A stretch of DNA of 29,486 bases from assembly GCF_946478835.1 (NCBI RefSeq), contig NZ_CAMLDV010000029.1:1-29486 (forward strand), given 5' to 3'. Position 1 is the first letter of the stretch; each line of letters opens with the position of its first letter. The notes beneath the pieces were generated by a model that saw only the letters and a list, made by a program, of their open reading frames with translations, had not been told where the DNA came from and searched no databases. This document shows, piece after piece, positions 15,324 to 23,438 of this stretch. The position numbers and the translations under genes were made by a program. The DNA is from an uncultured Bdellovibrio sp. Its GTDB lineage: Bacteria > Bdellovibrionota > Bdellovibrionia > Bdellovibrionales > Bdellovibrionaceae.

Positions 15324-16937
15324 TTATTTAATTAATTCTGCCGCTTCCAATGCCGCTTGATGGGAAGCTTCAAAACAAGGAGTCATCCAGTTGTCTTGAT
15401 TGGCAAAATGAATGAGCTTACTCACTGGAGTGGACGCTGCTTTTGCTGTTCCCTCGACAATCATACCTTTGCGCGCAAGAGGCACGGCGTGACCCCAACG
15501 AGTCAAACGAAGACCGTGAACGTCATTCATCGAAAGACCTTGTGATTTCAAGATCGGCTCAACCTCTGCCAAATATTTATCGCGGTATTTGTCATGAGAT
15601 CCTGGATAGAACAAGAACTGACGAGCGCCGTCGTAAGGAATACCGTGATACAACGTCAAAACGCTATGCTCTGTTTGATCTTGTTGTGCCCACGTTCCAA
15701 AACAGATGTCAGAGAAATTGCGATCTCCGCGTCTCATCGGTGTTGGCGCTGGAGGCACGTGGCCTTTGAGGCAATAAAGTTCATAGCTCGGAGTTTGGAA
15801 AGATTTCTTTGTGAAGAGATTTCCAACGAGATAAGCCCGATAAGGAAGCATGTGAATGATTTCGGCTTGTTCGCGATTCATTTCAGGAAGCAGACGGCGA
15901 GCCACAAACTTAGGACAAGCCATCACAACATGACGAGCGCGCGCTTTTTTAATAACGCCCATGCCGTCTTCGTAAACGACCGTCACAGAATCTTGCTCTG
16001 TTTGTACTCGCAAAACCATGCAACCTGAACGCAGTGAATTTTCACCGGCGTCTTTGCGGATTTGTTGCGCCATTTTATGTGCAACATAAGAGTTCCCGCC
16101 TGGGTATGCTAGCAAAGCCCCGGTTTCAGCACTGAGGAAACCAAGATATTGGAATGCCGAAAGTTCTTCTGTAGAACCACAGAAAGAACTCCATCCGTAA
16201 AGTTGCAAGTATTCTAAAAGATGCGGATGAAGATCGCCGAATTCTTTTGCAACCCACTCATCCACTGTGAGTTTGTCGTGCGTTTTTGCAAAGTCACCTT
16301 CGAAACTAAAATCAGCTTCATTGTAAATTTCAACAAGACGTTTATGGAATTTTTTAAAATCATCTTGCGCACCTGATGCAGTCGCACCTTGCCAGAAAGG
16401 CTTTGCAACACGGTCTTTGAAAAACACAGATGTATCATCGCCATGTTCTTTACGAGCTTTATCGTGAATGCCAAGTTCTTTTAAAAGACCCGCGAGCGGA
16501 GTGCCTTCTGCAGGTTCGCAAAGATAAGCAGCTCCAATAGAGTAACAAGCGTCTTTGTAAAGTTCGCCTTTGCTATTTCCACCTAAGCGAGTGTCTTGCT
16601 CAAGAAGCGCGATTTTTTTATGGCGAAGATAGTAAGCGGAACTAAGACCTGCGATACCGCCACCAACAACGATGACGTCCAGGTCTTCAGTGACAGCGGG
16701 TTCGCCACCTTTTTTTTCTAAGTAACCATCAATGTTCCAAAGAATGTCGTGCGGGCGATCGATATTGTCGCCATTAAAATCAAGGCTTGAAGATTCGCTC
16801 GGAGATAAACGCGCAATGGGCCAGTCGTCGTTAAGTTTTTTAGCCACCCATTCAGAACCTTTTGCCAGGCCTTTTGTGGGCATCGAAGAAAGTGCCGCCA
16901 AGGAAACTGTCGTCTTTAAAAAATCACGTCTTTGCAT
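15324..16937 (-). CDS. Tat-exported FAD-dependent amine oxidase family protein
   Basis: A 537-residue flavoprotein. I start it at ATG 16937 because MQRRDFLKTTVSLAALSS is a twin-arginine signal. An upstream TTG at 16973 would put the Tat motif internally. The FAD-binding Rossmann fold is DVIVVGGGIAGLSSAYYL (GxGxxG) followed by the LLEQDTRLGGN block. The C-terminal FAD motif contains FANQDNW then ASHQAALEAAELI. The middle segment resembles the flavin-containing amine oxidoreductase / phytoene desaturase superfamily, but the substrate cannot be named. Tat export implies it folds with FAD in the cytoplasm and works in the periplasm. The ribosome site is weak. A hairpin terminator for the upstream gene lies just before it. 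Confidence 0.88.
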   Translation of the reverse strand: MQRRDFLKTTVSLAALSSMPTKGLAKGSEWVAKKLNDDWPIARLSPSESSSLDFNGDNIDRPHDILWNIDGYLEKKGGEPAVTEDLDVIVVGGGIAGLSSAYYLRHKKIALLEQDTRLGGNSKGELYKDACYSIGAAYLCEPAEGTPLAGLLKELGIHDKARKEHGDDTSVFFKDRVAKPFWQGATASGAQDDFKKFHKRLVEIYNEADFSFEGDFAKTHDKLTVDEWVAKEFGDLHPHLLEYLQLYGWSSFCGSTEELSAFQYLGFLSAETGALLAYPGGNSYVAHKMAQQIRKDAGENSLRSGCMVLRVQTEQDSVTVVYEDGMGVIKKARARHVVMACPKFVARRLLPEMNREQAEIIHMLPYRAYLVGNLFTKKSFQTPSYELYCLKGHVPPAPTPMRRGDRNFSDICFGTWAQQDQTEHSVLTLYHGIPYDGARQFLFYPGSHDKYRDKYLAEVEPILKSQGLSMNDVHGLRLTRWGHAVPLARKGMIVEGTAKAASTPVSKLIHFANQDNWMTPCFEASHQAALEAAELIK

Positions 16938-16969
16938 GGCGTTGTAATTAGAATGTCCTTCGTAAAAGC

Positions 16970-16998
16970 ACAAGAGGAGACACCGAGCCTCCTCTTGT
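16970..16998 (-). terminator. Terminator hairpin after the exported protein gene at 17036
   Basis: Perfect ten-base-pair stem acaagaggag (16970-16979) and ctcctcttgt (16989-16998), nine-base loop. Read on the minus strand it is followed by GC then TTTTA, a short T-tract. It lies between the stop at 17036 and the amine oxidase ATG, so it should separate the two genes. Confidence 0.6.
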
Positions 16999-17035
16999 TG
17001 AGAACTTATTGAAATTATCGAACACTAAAACGATT

Positions 17036-17521
17036 TTAGCGGGGCTGAACGCTCTCGCAAGGCGGAACTGTGTAAGATTTTCTGAAGAGCAAAGTCCAGT
17101 GGTCCGCATTGTGATTTGAGATGTGGCGGTACACGGGAACCGTCACAGTCAAAGGATAAGAGCCGTGGATTTCAACGTCTTTGCAGATGCGCTGATTGTT
17201 GTTCCAAAAGCAGTCTTCCACAGTCTGTGTGTAGTCGATGGGAGTCGAAAGAAATTCTCTTCCGACAACAACGACTTCCTGACGATGGCCGTAAGTGCGT
17301 GTTTCAGTGATATCGACAGGCTTCATTGTGCGAAGACGTTCGCCTTCTTGGCAAACAAACATGTAGTCGATACTGCGCCCCATATAAACCGTTGGAGCCT
17401 TCACATCGAGGTATTTCACTCTCAAAATCTCATCCCAAGAAGAGTCCGCTGTGACCAGAGCGTGCGCGGATAGAGCTGATAAAGAAACTAAAGCGATTAC
17501 TAAAGACATAAGACGTTTCAT
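17036..17521 (-). CDS. Exported protein of unknown function
   Basis: A 161-residue protein with a clear Sec signal (MKRLMSLVIALVSLSALSAHA, cleavage after AHA). The ATG at 17521 is preceded by aggag with good spacing, which excludes a longer frame starting at 17566. The mature domain of about 140 residues looks beta-rich (VTVPVY, HWTLLFRKSYTV) with cysteines in FVCQE, EDCFW, ICKDV and PPCES. I do not recognise a family. A terminator hairpin follows at 16970-16998. It is divergent from the HD-domain gene, with 179 bases between the starts. Probably a periplasmic or secreted protein with disulfides. Confidence 0.82.
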   Translation of the reverse strand: MKRLMSLVIALVSLSALSAHALVTADSSWDEILRVKYLDVKAPTVYMGRSIDYMFVCQEGERLRTMKPVDITETRTYGHRQEVVVVGREFLSTPIDYTQTVEDCFWNNNQRICKDVEIHGSYPLTVTVPVYRHISNHNADHWTLLFRKSYTVPPCESVQPR

Positions 17522-17700
17522 TTGTATCTCCTGAAAAAAAGTTTCGCCTACTTTGTTTGTAAGCACTCAAGGGCTCAAGTTACCATCCCGTAAATAGGGC
17601 TTTTGAAACCGATAAGTGTTCAGGAAAATTCCACCTAACGCTTTGAGCTAGACGAAAAAAGTCGTGAAACTCGCAAGTCTTTTATGTAATCACTCACTCC

Positions 17701-18276
17701 ATGAAACTAGAAATGCCTTCGCTCACAGACAAGTTGAATAAGCCTGAAATCATCGAAAAATCTTGGGTGATCACTCTTTCGGGAAATCGTTTTAATATTT
17801 TAGATCCGAACCCTGAAGCTGTGAAAATTGAAGACATCGCGTGCGCCTTAGCTCGTCAGGCACGCTTCAATGGTCACACTCGTTTTTTCTATAGCGTGGG
17901 TCAACACTCGTGCTTGGGGGCGGAAGTTTCTCCAACAAAAGAGATCGCTCTGCACATGCTTTTTCATGATGCGACAGAAGCTTACATCGGCGACCTTGTT
18001 TCACCTGTGAAAGCACTTCTTCCTGATTTTGAAATTATTGAATCACGTATTCACTGGGCAATTTCGCAAAAGTTCAATATGGAGTACCCACTTCCAAAAG
18101 TGGTGAAACAAATCGACCGTCGTCTGCTGGCAACGGAAGTCCGTGACCTGATCACCAAAGATTTGGGATCGTGGTGTATCGGCCAAGACGAGCCTTTTGA
18201 GTTCCCAATCATCCCATGGCCGCCGGAAGTAACTGAAGCCCGTTTCCTGGAACTGGCACGTAATCTTCTCAAATAG
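17701..18276 (+). CDS. HD-domain phosphohydrolase (YfbR/YfdR-like)
   Basis: A 191-residue HD-superfamily hydrolase. The metal-binding residues are visible: His69 in VGQHSCLGA, then the His89-Asp90 pair in MLFHDATEAYIGDLV. The N-terminal ITLSGNRFNILDPNPEAVKIEDIACALA segment is typical of the YfdR/YfbR group, which hydrolyses deoxynucleoside monophosphates or related nucleotides. This suggests nucleotide-pool housekeeping. The ATG at 17701 lacks an obvious Shine-Dalgarno. An ATG 12 bases later is possible but the first is the better fit to family length. No signal peptide, so cytoplasmic. A hairpin at 18291-18313 may be its terminator. Confidence 0.88.
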   Translation: MKLEMPSLTDKLNKPEIIEKSWVITLSGNRFNILDPNPEAVKIEDIACALARQARFNGHTRFFYSVGQHSCLGAEVSPTKEIALHMLFHDATEAYIGDLVSPVKALLPDFEIIESRIHWAISQKFNMEYPLPKVVKQIDRRLLATEVRDLITKDLGSWCIGQDEPFEFPIIPWPPEVTEARFLELARNLLK

Positions 18277-18290
18277 TAGCCCGAATGGCG

Positions 18291-18313
18291 GAGGTGCAAT
18301 GTTTTTGTGCCTC
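18291..18313 (+). terminator. Possible terminator of the HD-domain gene
   Basis: Nine-base-pair stem gaggtgcaa (18291-18299) and ttgtgcctc (18305-18313) with two G-T pairs and a five-base loop, 15 bases after the stop, followed by TCTTTGT. The T-tract is short, so this is only moderately supported. Confidence 0.45.
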
Positions 18314-18480
18314 TCTTTGTCGTCGCTGTCGAATAAGTCTCTAGAGAAAAAACAGCTAAATATCCGTCTAAACAGATATAACTTCCTCCGGTACCGAAAG
18401 TTCACTCGGCGAGTTTCTTGCTTTTCAATTCCTGCGATTTTTCTATTTTTAAAAAATTGCAGATTTGAAAGGTGTTCCCA

Positions 18481-19080
18481 ATGAAAACCGTGTTGTTCGC
18501 TCTTATGATGTTGCTCGGTGTTTCTTCTTACGCAGACGATAAGTTGTACATTAAAGACCTGGATTCAGAAGGTGCGTACCAGTGGAAACAGCTTTCTCCC
18601 GAGGTGCGTAGAGCCATTCTTCACGAGTCATGGGCCTATGAAAACGCCACGCGCTTGGAAGCAAATCCCGCTCGTCGTATGGTGGTTGTCACTCCTCAGC
18701 AGGACAAGGTGCAACCTGTGCGCGTGTTTGGGTTTACGGAACAAGATGTTCTTAATGCGGATGGAGATCCTCATGGTCAGGCTTGCTCCAACAAACACAA
18801 TCAAGGCGATATGTCGAACCGTTGGTGCCACGCTTATTTCGTGAAACTCACGGACAACTATTTACGCTCTAAGGGAGTGAATCGTCATCTGTCGGCGGTT
18901 CTTTCCGCATCGATTTTTATTCCGAAAGAATATGGATATGATCTTCATCCTTCACCATCGGATTTAGTCATGGCGGAGTATGAAATCTACAGCAAAGTGC
19001 AGACACGCAGATCGACACGCATGACGGTCACGGCGTTTGGTGATAAGGCTGTGTTTTTTACTTTAGAGAAAAGATTTTAA
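18481..19080 (+). CDS. Exported protein of unknown function
   Basis: A 199-residue protein with a Sec signal (MKTVLFALMMLLGVSSYADD, cleavage near SYA). ATG 18481 has aaaggtg at 18468-18474. The mature part is mixed and hydrophilic with two cysteines (GQACSNKH and RWCHAYF) and several Arg/Tyr-rich segments. No recognisable domain. A possible regulatory hairpin lies upstream at 18432-18462 and a strong bidirectional terminator follows at 19102-19130. It is convergent with the OmpA-like gene. Coding is convincing from the signal peptide and ribosome site. Confidence 0.82.
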   Translation: MKTVLFALMMLLGVSSYADDKLYIKDLDSEGAYQWKQLSPEVRRAILHESWAYENATRLEANPARRMVVVTPQQDKVQPVRVFGFTEQDVLNADGDPHGQACSNKHNQGDMSNRWCHAYFVKLTDNYLRSKGVNRHLSAVLSASIFIPKEYGYDLHPSPSDLVMAEYEIYSKVQTRRSTRMTVTAFGDKAVFFTLEKRF

Positions 19081-19101
19081 GAGAGAGTTTTAGAAAATAA
19101 A

Positions 19102-19130
19102 AAACCCAAGTCGGATGAGGACTTGGGTTT
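19102..19130. terminator. Bidirectional terminator
   Basis: Eleven-base-pair stem aaacccaagtc (19102-19112) and gacttgggttt (19120-19130), seven-base loop, with T-rich sequence beyond the right arm (plus strand) and A-rich beyond the left arm (T-tract on the minus strand). It serves both the gene ending at 19080 and the minus-strand OmpA-like gene. Confidence 0.92.
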
Positions 19131-19147
19131 TTTTATTTTATTCAGAA

Positions 19148-19189
19148 GCTGCTTCAGCTCCGCCGCCCGAGGCGGCTGCGCTCTGCGGC
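19148..19189 (-). repeat. GC-rich 3'-UTR element, copy 2 (after the OmpA-like gene)
   Basis: Read on the minus strand after the OmpA-like stop: GCCG, a short spacer, the hairpin gccgcc-tcg-ggcggc (19162-19176), six bases, then GAAGCAGC (19155-19148). Order and spacing match the copy after aconitase at 12781-12823, and both lie between a stop codon and a terminator in the same orientation relative to the gene. Confidence 0.5.
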
Positions 19190-19198
19190 TGGGGGCCG

Positions 19199-19843
19199 TT
19201 AAGCCTTAGGAACTTTAGATTCGTCGACGGTGATCTCGATTTCAACGCGACGGTTTTTAGCGCGAGCTTCTTTTGTTTTCGCAGGGTCCACTGGATTTTC
19301 AGCGCCCATACCGATAGAAGTTACAGTTGCAGCCGGAACACCCGCAGCAACAAGTTGAACGCGAACAGCGTCAGCGCGTTGTTGAGAAAGTGGGTTGTTC
19401 ACCATAGAAGAGCCTGTATCGTCTGTGTAACCTTTTACAGTCAAAACATTCTCTGGGTATTTTTTCATGATTGCAGCAAGTTGGCTGATGTTAGATTTTG
19501 CAGCCGGTTTCAAGTCAGATTTACCAGTGTCGAACAAGATATCACTTTTAAGTTTTGTGATAAGGCCTTGTTCAGTTCTTTTTGTCTCAGCGATTTTTTC
19601 AAGTTCTTTTTGTTGTTTATCCAAACGATGTCCAACAGTACCGCCCAAACCAGCACCGATCGCCGCACCAATCAAGGCGCCTTCATTGCGTTTACCAGTT
19701 TGATGGCCGATCACAGCTCCGGCAACAGCACCAATCGCAGCGCCGATACCTGCACCTTTGGCAGCATTAGGGTTTTCTTTTGTAGTTGCACATCCAGTTG
19801 CCAAAACAGCAACAGCAGTTCCGATAAGAATCAATTTCTTCAC
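19199..19843 (-). CDS. OmpA-like peptidoglycan-binding lipoprotein (YiaD type)
   Basis: A 214-residue lipoprotein. GTG 19843 is the start: aaggag lies five bases upstream, and it gives a signal peptide with lipobox ATGC and lipidated Cys18. Residues about 28-85 are a glycine zipper (GAGIGAAIGAVAGAVIG, then GALIGAAIGAGLGG). Next comes a short helix, then an OmpA C-terminal domain (about 105-205) with the VKGYTDDTGS and SQQRADAVR blocks and NRRVEIEI. This domain binds peptidoglycan, so the protein should tether the outer membrane to the wall. A longer frame reaching 19954 has no ribosome site and no lipobox start. It is divergent from the SIMPL gene; the stop is followed by the GC-rich element and a terminator. 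Confidence 0.93.
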   Translation of the reverse strand: MKKLILIGTAVAVLATGCATTKENPNAAKGAGIGAAIGAVAGAVIGHQTGKRNEGALIGAAIGAGLGGTVGHRLDKQQKELEKIAETKRTEQGLITKLKSDILFDTGKSDLKPAAKSNISQLAAIMKKYPENVLTVKGYTDDTGSSMVNNPLSQQRADAVRVQLVAAGVPAATVTSIGMGAENPVDPAKTKEARAKNRRVEIEITVDESKVPKA

Positions 19844-19870
19844 AGGGTCTCCTTGTTTCTTGATGATTAC

Positions 19871-19900
19871 ATTATCGAAATAACTCCTAAAGAAGATCAA
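19871..19900 (-). promoter_or_regulatory. Candidate promoter of the OmpA-like gene
   Basis: TTGATC (19900-19895) and GATAAT (19876-19871), 18-base spacer, on the minus strand, 27 bases upstream of the GTG. An inverted repeat actccta / taggagt (19883-19889 / 19903-19909) straddles the -35 region and could be an operator. Confidence 0.4.
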
Positions 19901-19975
19901 GATAGGAGTCAGCGCGTCCACCGAAGGTAGTGTTTCAAAGAAGCGACACTTCAACTTTGGTCGGATGCGTTAGTG

Positions 19976-20004
19976 TTTACCTTACACAAGCCTTGATTTA
20001 TGCT
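19976..20004 (+). promoter_or_regulatory. Candidate promoter of the SIMPL-domain gene
   Basis: TTTACC (19976-19981), 17-base spacer, TATGCT (19999-20004), followed by the gggag ribosome site at about 20026-20030. Both hexamers match four of six consensus positions. Confidence 0.35.
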
Positions 20005-20034
20005 TTTTCCCAGACCCATGGAAAGGGGAGAATT

Positions 20035-20751
20035 ATGATGAAAATCTTTGCAGCAGGCCTTCTTTCAATCGCACTTATGACAGGAGTGGCTCACGCCGAA
20101 GACCGTTTGATTATCGTGAATGGCATGGCCGAAAAGGGTCTTGATCCAAATATGGTGAACTTAGGTATTGAAGTGTGGAGCAAAGCCTCTACGGCAAAAC
20201 AAGCGCAACAATTGGCCGCAAACCAGTTTAAGCAGGTCAAAAAAACTTTTGATGAATACAAAATCAAAAAAGAAGACATCCAAACAGATAATTACTCTTT
20301 AAATCCAGAGTACGAATACGACCAAAAATCACGTCAAAACAAAATGACGGGTTTCCGTGTCAGTCAAACAATGACGGTCACTCTTCGCAAAGTTGAAGAT
20401 GCCGGAAATTTCTTGGACTCTTTGGTCTCAGAAAAAAAATCCATGGATTCAGGAACAAGTGTGAATTCAATCAGCTGGGATTCTGATAAAAGGGCACAGG
20501 TCGAAACAGCCGCTCTAGGTGATGCCGTTCGCTCTGCAAAAGCCAAAGCAGAGGAAATCGCGAAAGCCGCTGGAGTGAAAGTCAAAGGTGTTGCTCGTAT
20601 CAGCCATTCTACAGGACGAGTAGGACCGCAACCTGTTTTCCGCAACTATGCGATGAAATCAATGGATGCAGCAGAGTCTGCTCCGACGGAAGTTTCCGCG
20701 GGACAAATCAAAGTTCGTGTTGAAGTAACGGCAGAGTACGAAATCAATTAA
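20035..20751 (+). CDS. Exported SIMPL-domain (DUF541) protein
   Basis: A 238-residue protein. Signal peptide (MMKIFAAGLLSIALMTGVAHA, cleavage before EDR) and then a full-length SIMPL/DUF541 domain: IVNGMAEKGLDPNMVNLGIEV, KEDIQTDNYSLNPEY, GFRVSQTMTVTLR, and VRVEVTAEYEIN at the end. SIMPL proteins are beta-alpha periplasmic proteins linked to oxidative or envelope stress; the best known include BP26/YggE. Two ATGs (20035 and 20038) follow aaaggggag, and the second has the better spacing. Read-through from further upstream lacks a ribosome site and would precede the signal peptide. The stop overlaps the LamG gene stop by 4 bases (convergent). Confidence 0.92.
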   Translation: MMKIFAAGLLSIALMTGVAHAEDRLIIVNGMAEKGLDPNMVNLGIEVWSKASTAKQAQQLAANQFKQVKKTFDEYKIKKEDIQTDNYSLNPEYEYDQKSRQNKMTGFRVSQTMTVTLRKVEDAGNFLDSLVSEKKSMDSGTSVNSISWDSDKRAQVETAALGDAVRSAKAKAEEIAKAAGVKVKGVARISHSTGRVGPQPVFRNYAMKSMDAAESAPTEVSAGQIKVRVEVTAEYEIN

Positions 20752-23300
20752 TTGCAGGTCACACTAAAGCGATCTTTTTGAGCCTGACAGTGAGCTTTCA
20801 CTTGAGCCGCTGTCAGGGTGCTCTGATACACGCGAAGGATTGCAAGGTTCCCATTAAAGCGACGTCGGCCATCGACATCAAAAGGAATTCCCAAGAAGGC
20901 ATCCGACAATCCTGTGATGACGTCTCCGTCACTGTGAGCTGTGCCCGAAGAATCTTGCTTAAAGTTCACCGTCTTCGTACTTTCTAAAACGCCATTCACA
21001 TAGGATTTTAACTGCGAGGCTGTTTTATCAAAACTCACAGCGACGTGATACCATTGAGTGGCATTTAAAGCCGTCAGTCCTTGCACGGTATCTGTGAAGC
21101 CATAGTTATTCACAAAAAATGCATCCACCGTATTCGTTGGACCTATTCTTAAACCGAACCCGTGAGAAAGTTTATTGCTGTTGTCATAATTGGCTTTCTC
21201 AAAGACGGTTTTGTAAAGGGGATAGCGGACGTCGTTACTGGCATAATTCGTATCAAATCCCAAAGCTGTTCCCGGTTTGAGCCATGCTTCAATCGTCCAA
21301 GTCGGTCCCAAAGATAAATGCGAATCAGCGGCAAGCTGAATGTAGTCGTCCGTCCCGTCGAACTTCATCGAAGAACTTGCTGGCGTTGTCGTGATAAATC
21401 CTGAAGAGGCATTGCCGTTAAAATTCCCCATGGTTTTTGAATAAACGTAAGGAGCCAAATCAAACCATCCCATGGGCATGGCTGTACTTGAAGGAGTCAA
21501 TCCTTGTTCGGCATTGGCGGCATCCCAATGCAAGACCAATCCGCTTTGCGAAATGGCTCCCACTTTGACGGCGCGATAGCGGTCTGCTGTCGCGGTAAAG
21601 TCATTAAAGATTTCAGTGGAAGTGGATTGTTTGTATCCCGCGATTTCTGAATGTCTTCCAGCGAAAGGATAGAAAGTCTGAACCTTGGGTCCAACACGTA
21701 GCGGAGAAGAAAAATTATAAGTCGCAGGCAAATTCTGACTGCAAACTTGGCGACCATTGACGAAAGTTTTTAAAACTCCTGAGATCACTTGAGTTGTCAC
21801 AAATGTCCAACCTGCGGGAGCAGCGTTGGGATCATCACAACTGACCTCAGAAGCTCCATCGGTGTAGCGACTTGAAATCACACCGATCCAATGACGGCTT
21901 TCTAAAACACCGTTGCTATGATTCGCCAGCAAAGCAGCTTTACTGTCCGTATTGTCGCGTTTAAACCAATAAGAAATACGAAGATCCTGAGTCGTGCCAA
22001 GATTGCCGACAGCGAGTGGTAAACCTTGAGCATCTTGATTGGCATCAAAGTGCAAAGCAGAAAGCTGTGTGTCGGTATCGGTCACCCACGGCGTCGCCTC
22101 ACTTAAACCTGTTAAGTCCACAGAATCGGAATTGGTGAGATTCGGCCACGGATCTGTTTTGTTGTTTTCACTCGTTGCAGAATTTCGAGCAACCAAAACA
22201 TTCTGCGATTCGAGATTTTTACTTAAAGAAAACTGCGGATCATACAAAAACAATTGTTGATTCGACGTCCACGTCGGGCGTACCTGCAAATAAACTTTTT
22301 GACGGGAAAATCCTGAATAAAGTTCTGAGGATTCAAAATTTAAAAACCAACTCCCGACTTGTGCAAAAGAAGGTGTCCAGTCCAAAACACCAGCGTCACT
22401 TAAACTTCCAAGGGACAGGCAATCTTGATTGGCAACGCCTGTAAGATCGCCAATAAGTTTTTTAAAGTTGCATGACCAAAAAAGATTTCCTACTTGAGCA
22501 GAATTGTTGACCGTAACATTAAGGGCCGAACCAAAAAGCGGGGCTGTCACACGCGGAGACGCCGAAGAGAGCGACGGCAAGATCGGTGAGTTTCCCGGAT
22601 TGTGCGAATCATTAAGGCGCTTTAAAGCGACGGAATAAATTTTAACTTCGGCATCTTCCGAATAAAATCCCAACGAACCTTTTGAAGAATAAATTTTTTG
22701 TGGAAAGCCAGCACTACCGACAAAAGAATAAAACAAACTTCCATCTCGATAGACAGTGAAGTTACCGCCAACACGAACATACTTAAACACGTGCCTTGAG
22801 GCTAAGGCTGTCTTTGCAGCTGCATCCGTGGAAATAAATTTTTGTCCCAATTCTCCATGAGCAAGGCCTAACTCTGAACCACTTCCGGGTTTTGACATAA
22901 AATAATTTGTCGTCTTGTTAAGAACATCGCCGTTGTCGTTGTAACTAAAGAAAAGCCAGAAGACTTCCCAATCATTTGCAGCCGTGTTTTGACGAAGTTG
23001 TTGAGTGACGGATAAATCCAGTGTCAGCTCAAAATCTTGCAAAGGCGTATCAACGGTGTCTTTGATCAAAACCAAAGATGCGTGGGTTTCAGTACTTGCG
23101 GTGGAGGCTTTGGGAGAAAGAGTGATATCGCTCGTATTAAAATCCACGTGGCCTTCGCCATTATAGACCACGACAAAGTTTTGGGCCTTGAGAGAAATGG
23201 GTGTGGCCGGAACAGAAGGAGACTCTGTTGAATCAATAAAGCTGGTTAAAATTCCGCAGCCAGTTAGAAAGAGAAATGCCAGAAGAACAAAAGTTCTCAT
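20748..23300 (-). CDS. Large LamG-type surface lipoprotein
   Basis: An 850-residue lipoprotein. Lipobox LTGC with Cys15. Four regions are visible. About 38-232 is a jelly-roll domain (WEVFWLFFSYN, FKYVRVGGNFTVYRDG, GSLGFYSEDAEVKIYSV). About 250-345 is an Ig-like segment (GVLDWTPSFAQVGSWFLNF). About 395-560 is a first LamG-like domain (LRISYWFKRD, GVLKTFVNGRQVC). About 600-845 is a second LamG domain (MKFDGTDDYIQLA, WTIEAWLKPG, WYHVAVSFDKTASQLKSYVNG). Concanavalin/LamG domains bind glycans, so this is probably a surface adhesin or glycan-binding protein. No catalytic motif recognised. It has its own gene, with no same-strand partner downstream. Confidence 0.85.
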   Translation of the reverse strand: MRTFVLLAFLFLTGCGILTSFIDSTESPSVPATPISLKAQNFVVVYNGEGHVDFNTSDITLSPKASTASTETHASLVLIKDTVDTPLQDFELTLDLSVTQQLRQNTAANDWEVFWLFFSYNDNGDVLNKTTNYFMSKPGSGSELGLAHGELGQKFISTDAAAKTALASRHVFKYVRVGGNFTVYRDGSLFYSFVGSAGFPQKIYSSKGSLGFYSEDAEVKIYSVALKRLNDSHNPGNSPILPSLSSASPRVTAPLFGSALNVTVNNSAQVGNLFWSCNFKKLIGDLTGVANQDCLSLGSLSDAGVLDWTPSFAQVGSWFLNFESSELYSGFSRQKVYLQVRPTWTSNQQLFLYDPQFSLSKNLESQNVLVARNSATSENNKTDPWPNLTNSDSVDLTGLSEATPWVTDTDTQLSALHFDANQDAQGLPLAVGNLGTTQDLRISYWFKRDNTDSKAALLANHSNGVLESRHWIGVISSRYTDGASEVSCDDPNAAPAGWTFVTTQVISGVLKTFVNGRQVCSQNLPATYNFSSPLRVGPKVQTFYPFAGRHSEIAGYKQSTSTEIFNDFTATADRYRAVKVGAISQSGLVLHWDAANAEQGLTPSSTAMPMGWFDLAPYVYSKTMGNFNGNASSGFITTTPASSSMKFDGTDDYIQLAADSHLSLGPTWTIEAWLKPGTALGFDTNYASNDVRYPLYKTVFEKANYDNSNKLSHGFGLRIGPTNTVDAFFVNNYGFTDTVQGLTALNATQWYHVAVSFDKTASQLKSYVNGVLESTKTVNFKQDSSGTAHSDGDVITGLSDAFLGIPFDVDGRRRFNGNLAILRVYQSTLTAAQVKAHCQAQKDRFSVTCN

Positions 23301-23380
23301 ACTTTCTAACTAACGGAATATTTAGGGGTAAGAATAAGTCTTCTTAGGCCCCTCTAAATCTTGTAATGTAGAAAGTCGTT

Positions 23381-23410
23381 CAAAAAAATAAAACGTCTCA
23401 AACTGAGACG
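23381..23410 (-). terminator. Terminator of the second SleB-like gene
   Basis: Seven-base-pair stem cgtctca / tgagacg (23394-23400 / 23404-23410) with a three-base loop. On the minus strand it is followed by TTTTATTTTTTTG. A small extra hairpin (ccaac / gttgg, 23414-23427) lies just before it. Confidence 0.8.
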
Positions 23411-23438
23411 AAGCCAACTTTAGTTGGGAAGCTTGGAA

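Noticed and set aside
16938..16973. Upstream TTG start of the amine oxidase
   Set aside because: It would place the Tat RRDFLK motif internally and overlaps the terminator hairpin of the preceding gene.
17594..17618. Second FliA-like promoter (TAAA ... CCGATAA) before the HD gene
   Set aside because: Spacing is 14 bases, two short of consensus, and it lies about 80 bases from the ATG; chance occurrence is likely.
19115..19930. 271-codon plus-strand open frame
   Set aside because: It is the antisense shadow of the OmpA-like lipoprotein, which has a lipobox, a glycine zipper, an OmpA domain and a ribosome site; the plus frame has none.
23414..23427. Small hairpin next to the SleB-like terminator
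   Set aside because: The stem is only five base pairs and has no T-tract of its own; treated as incidental.
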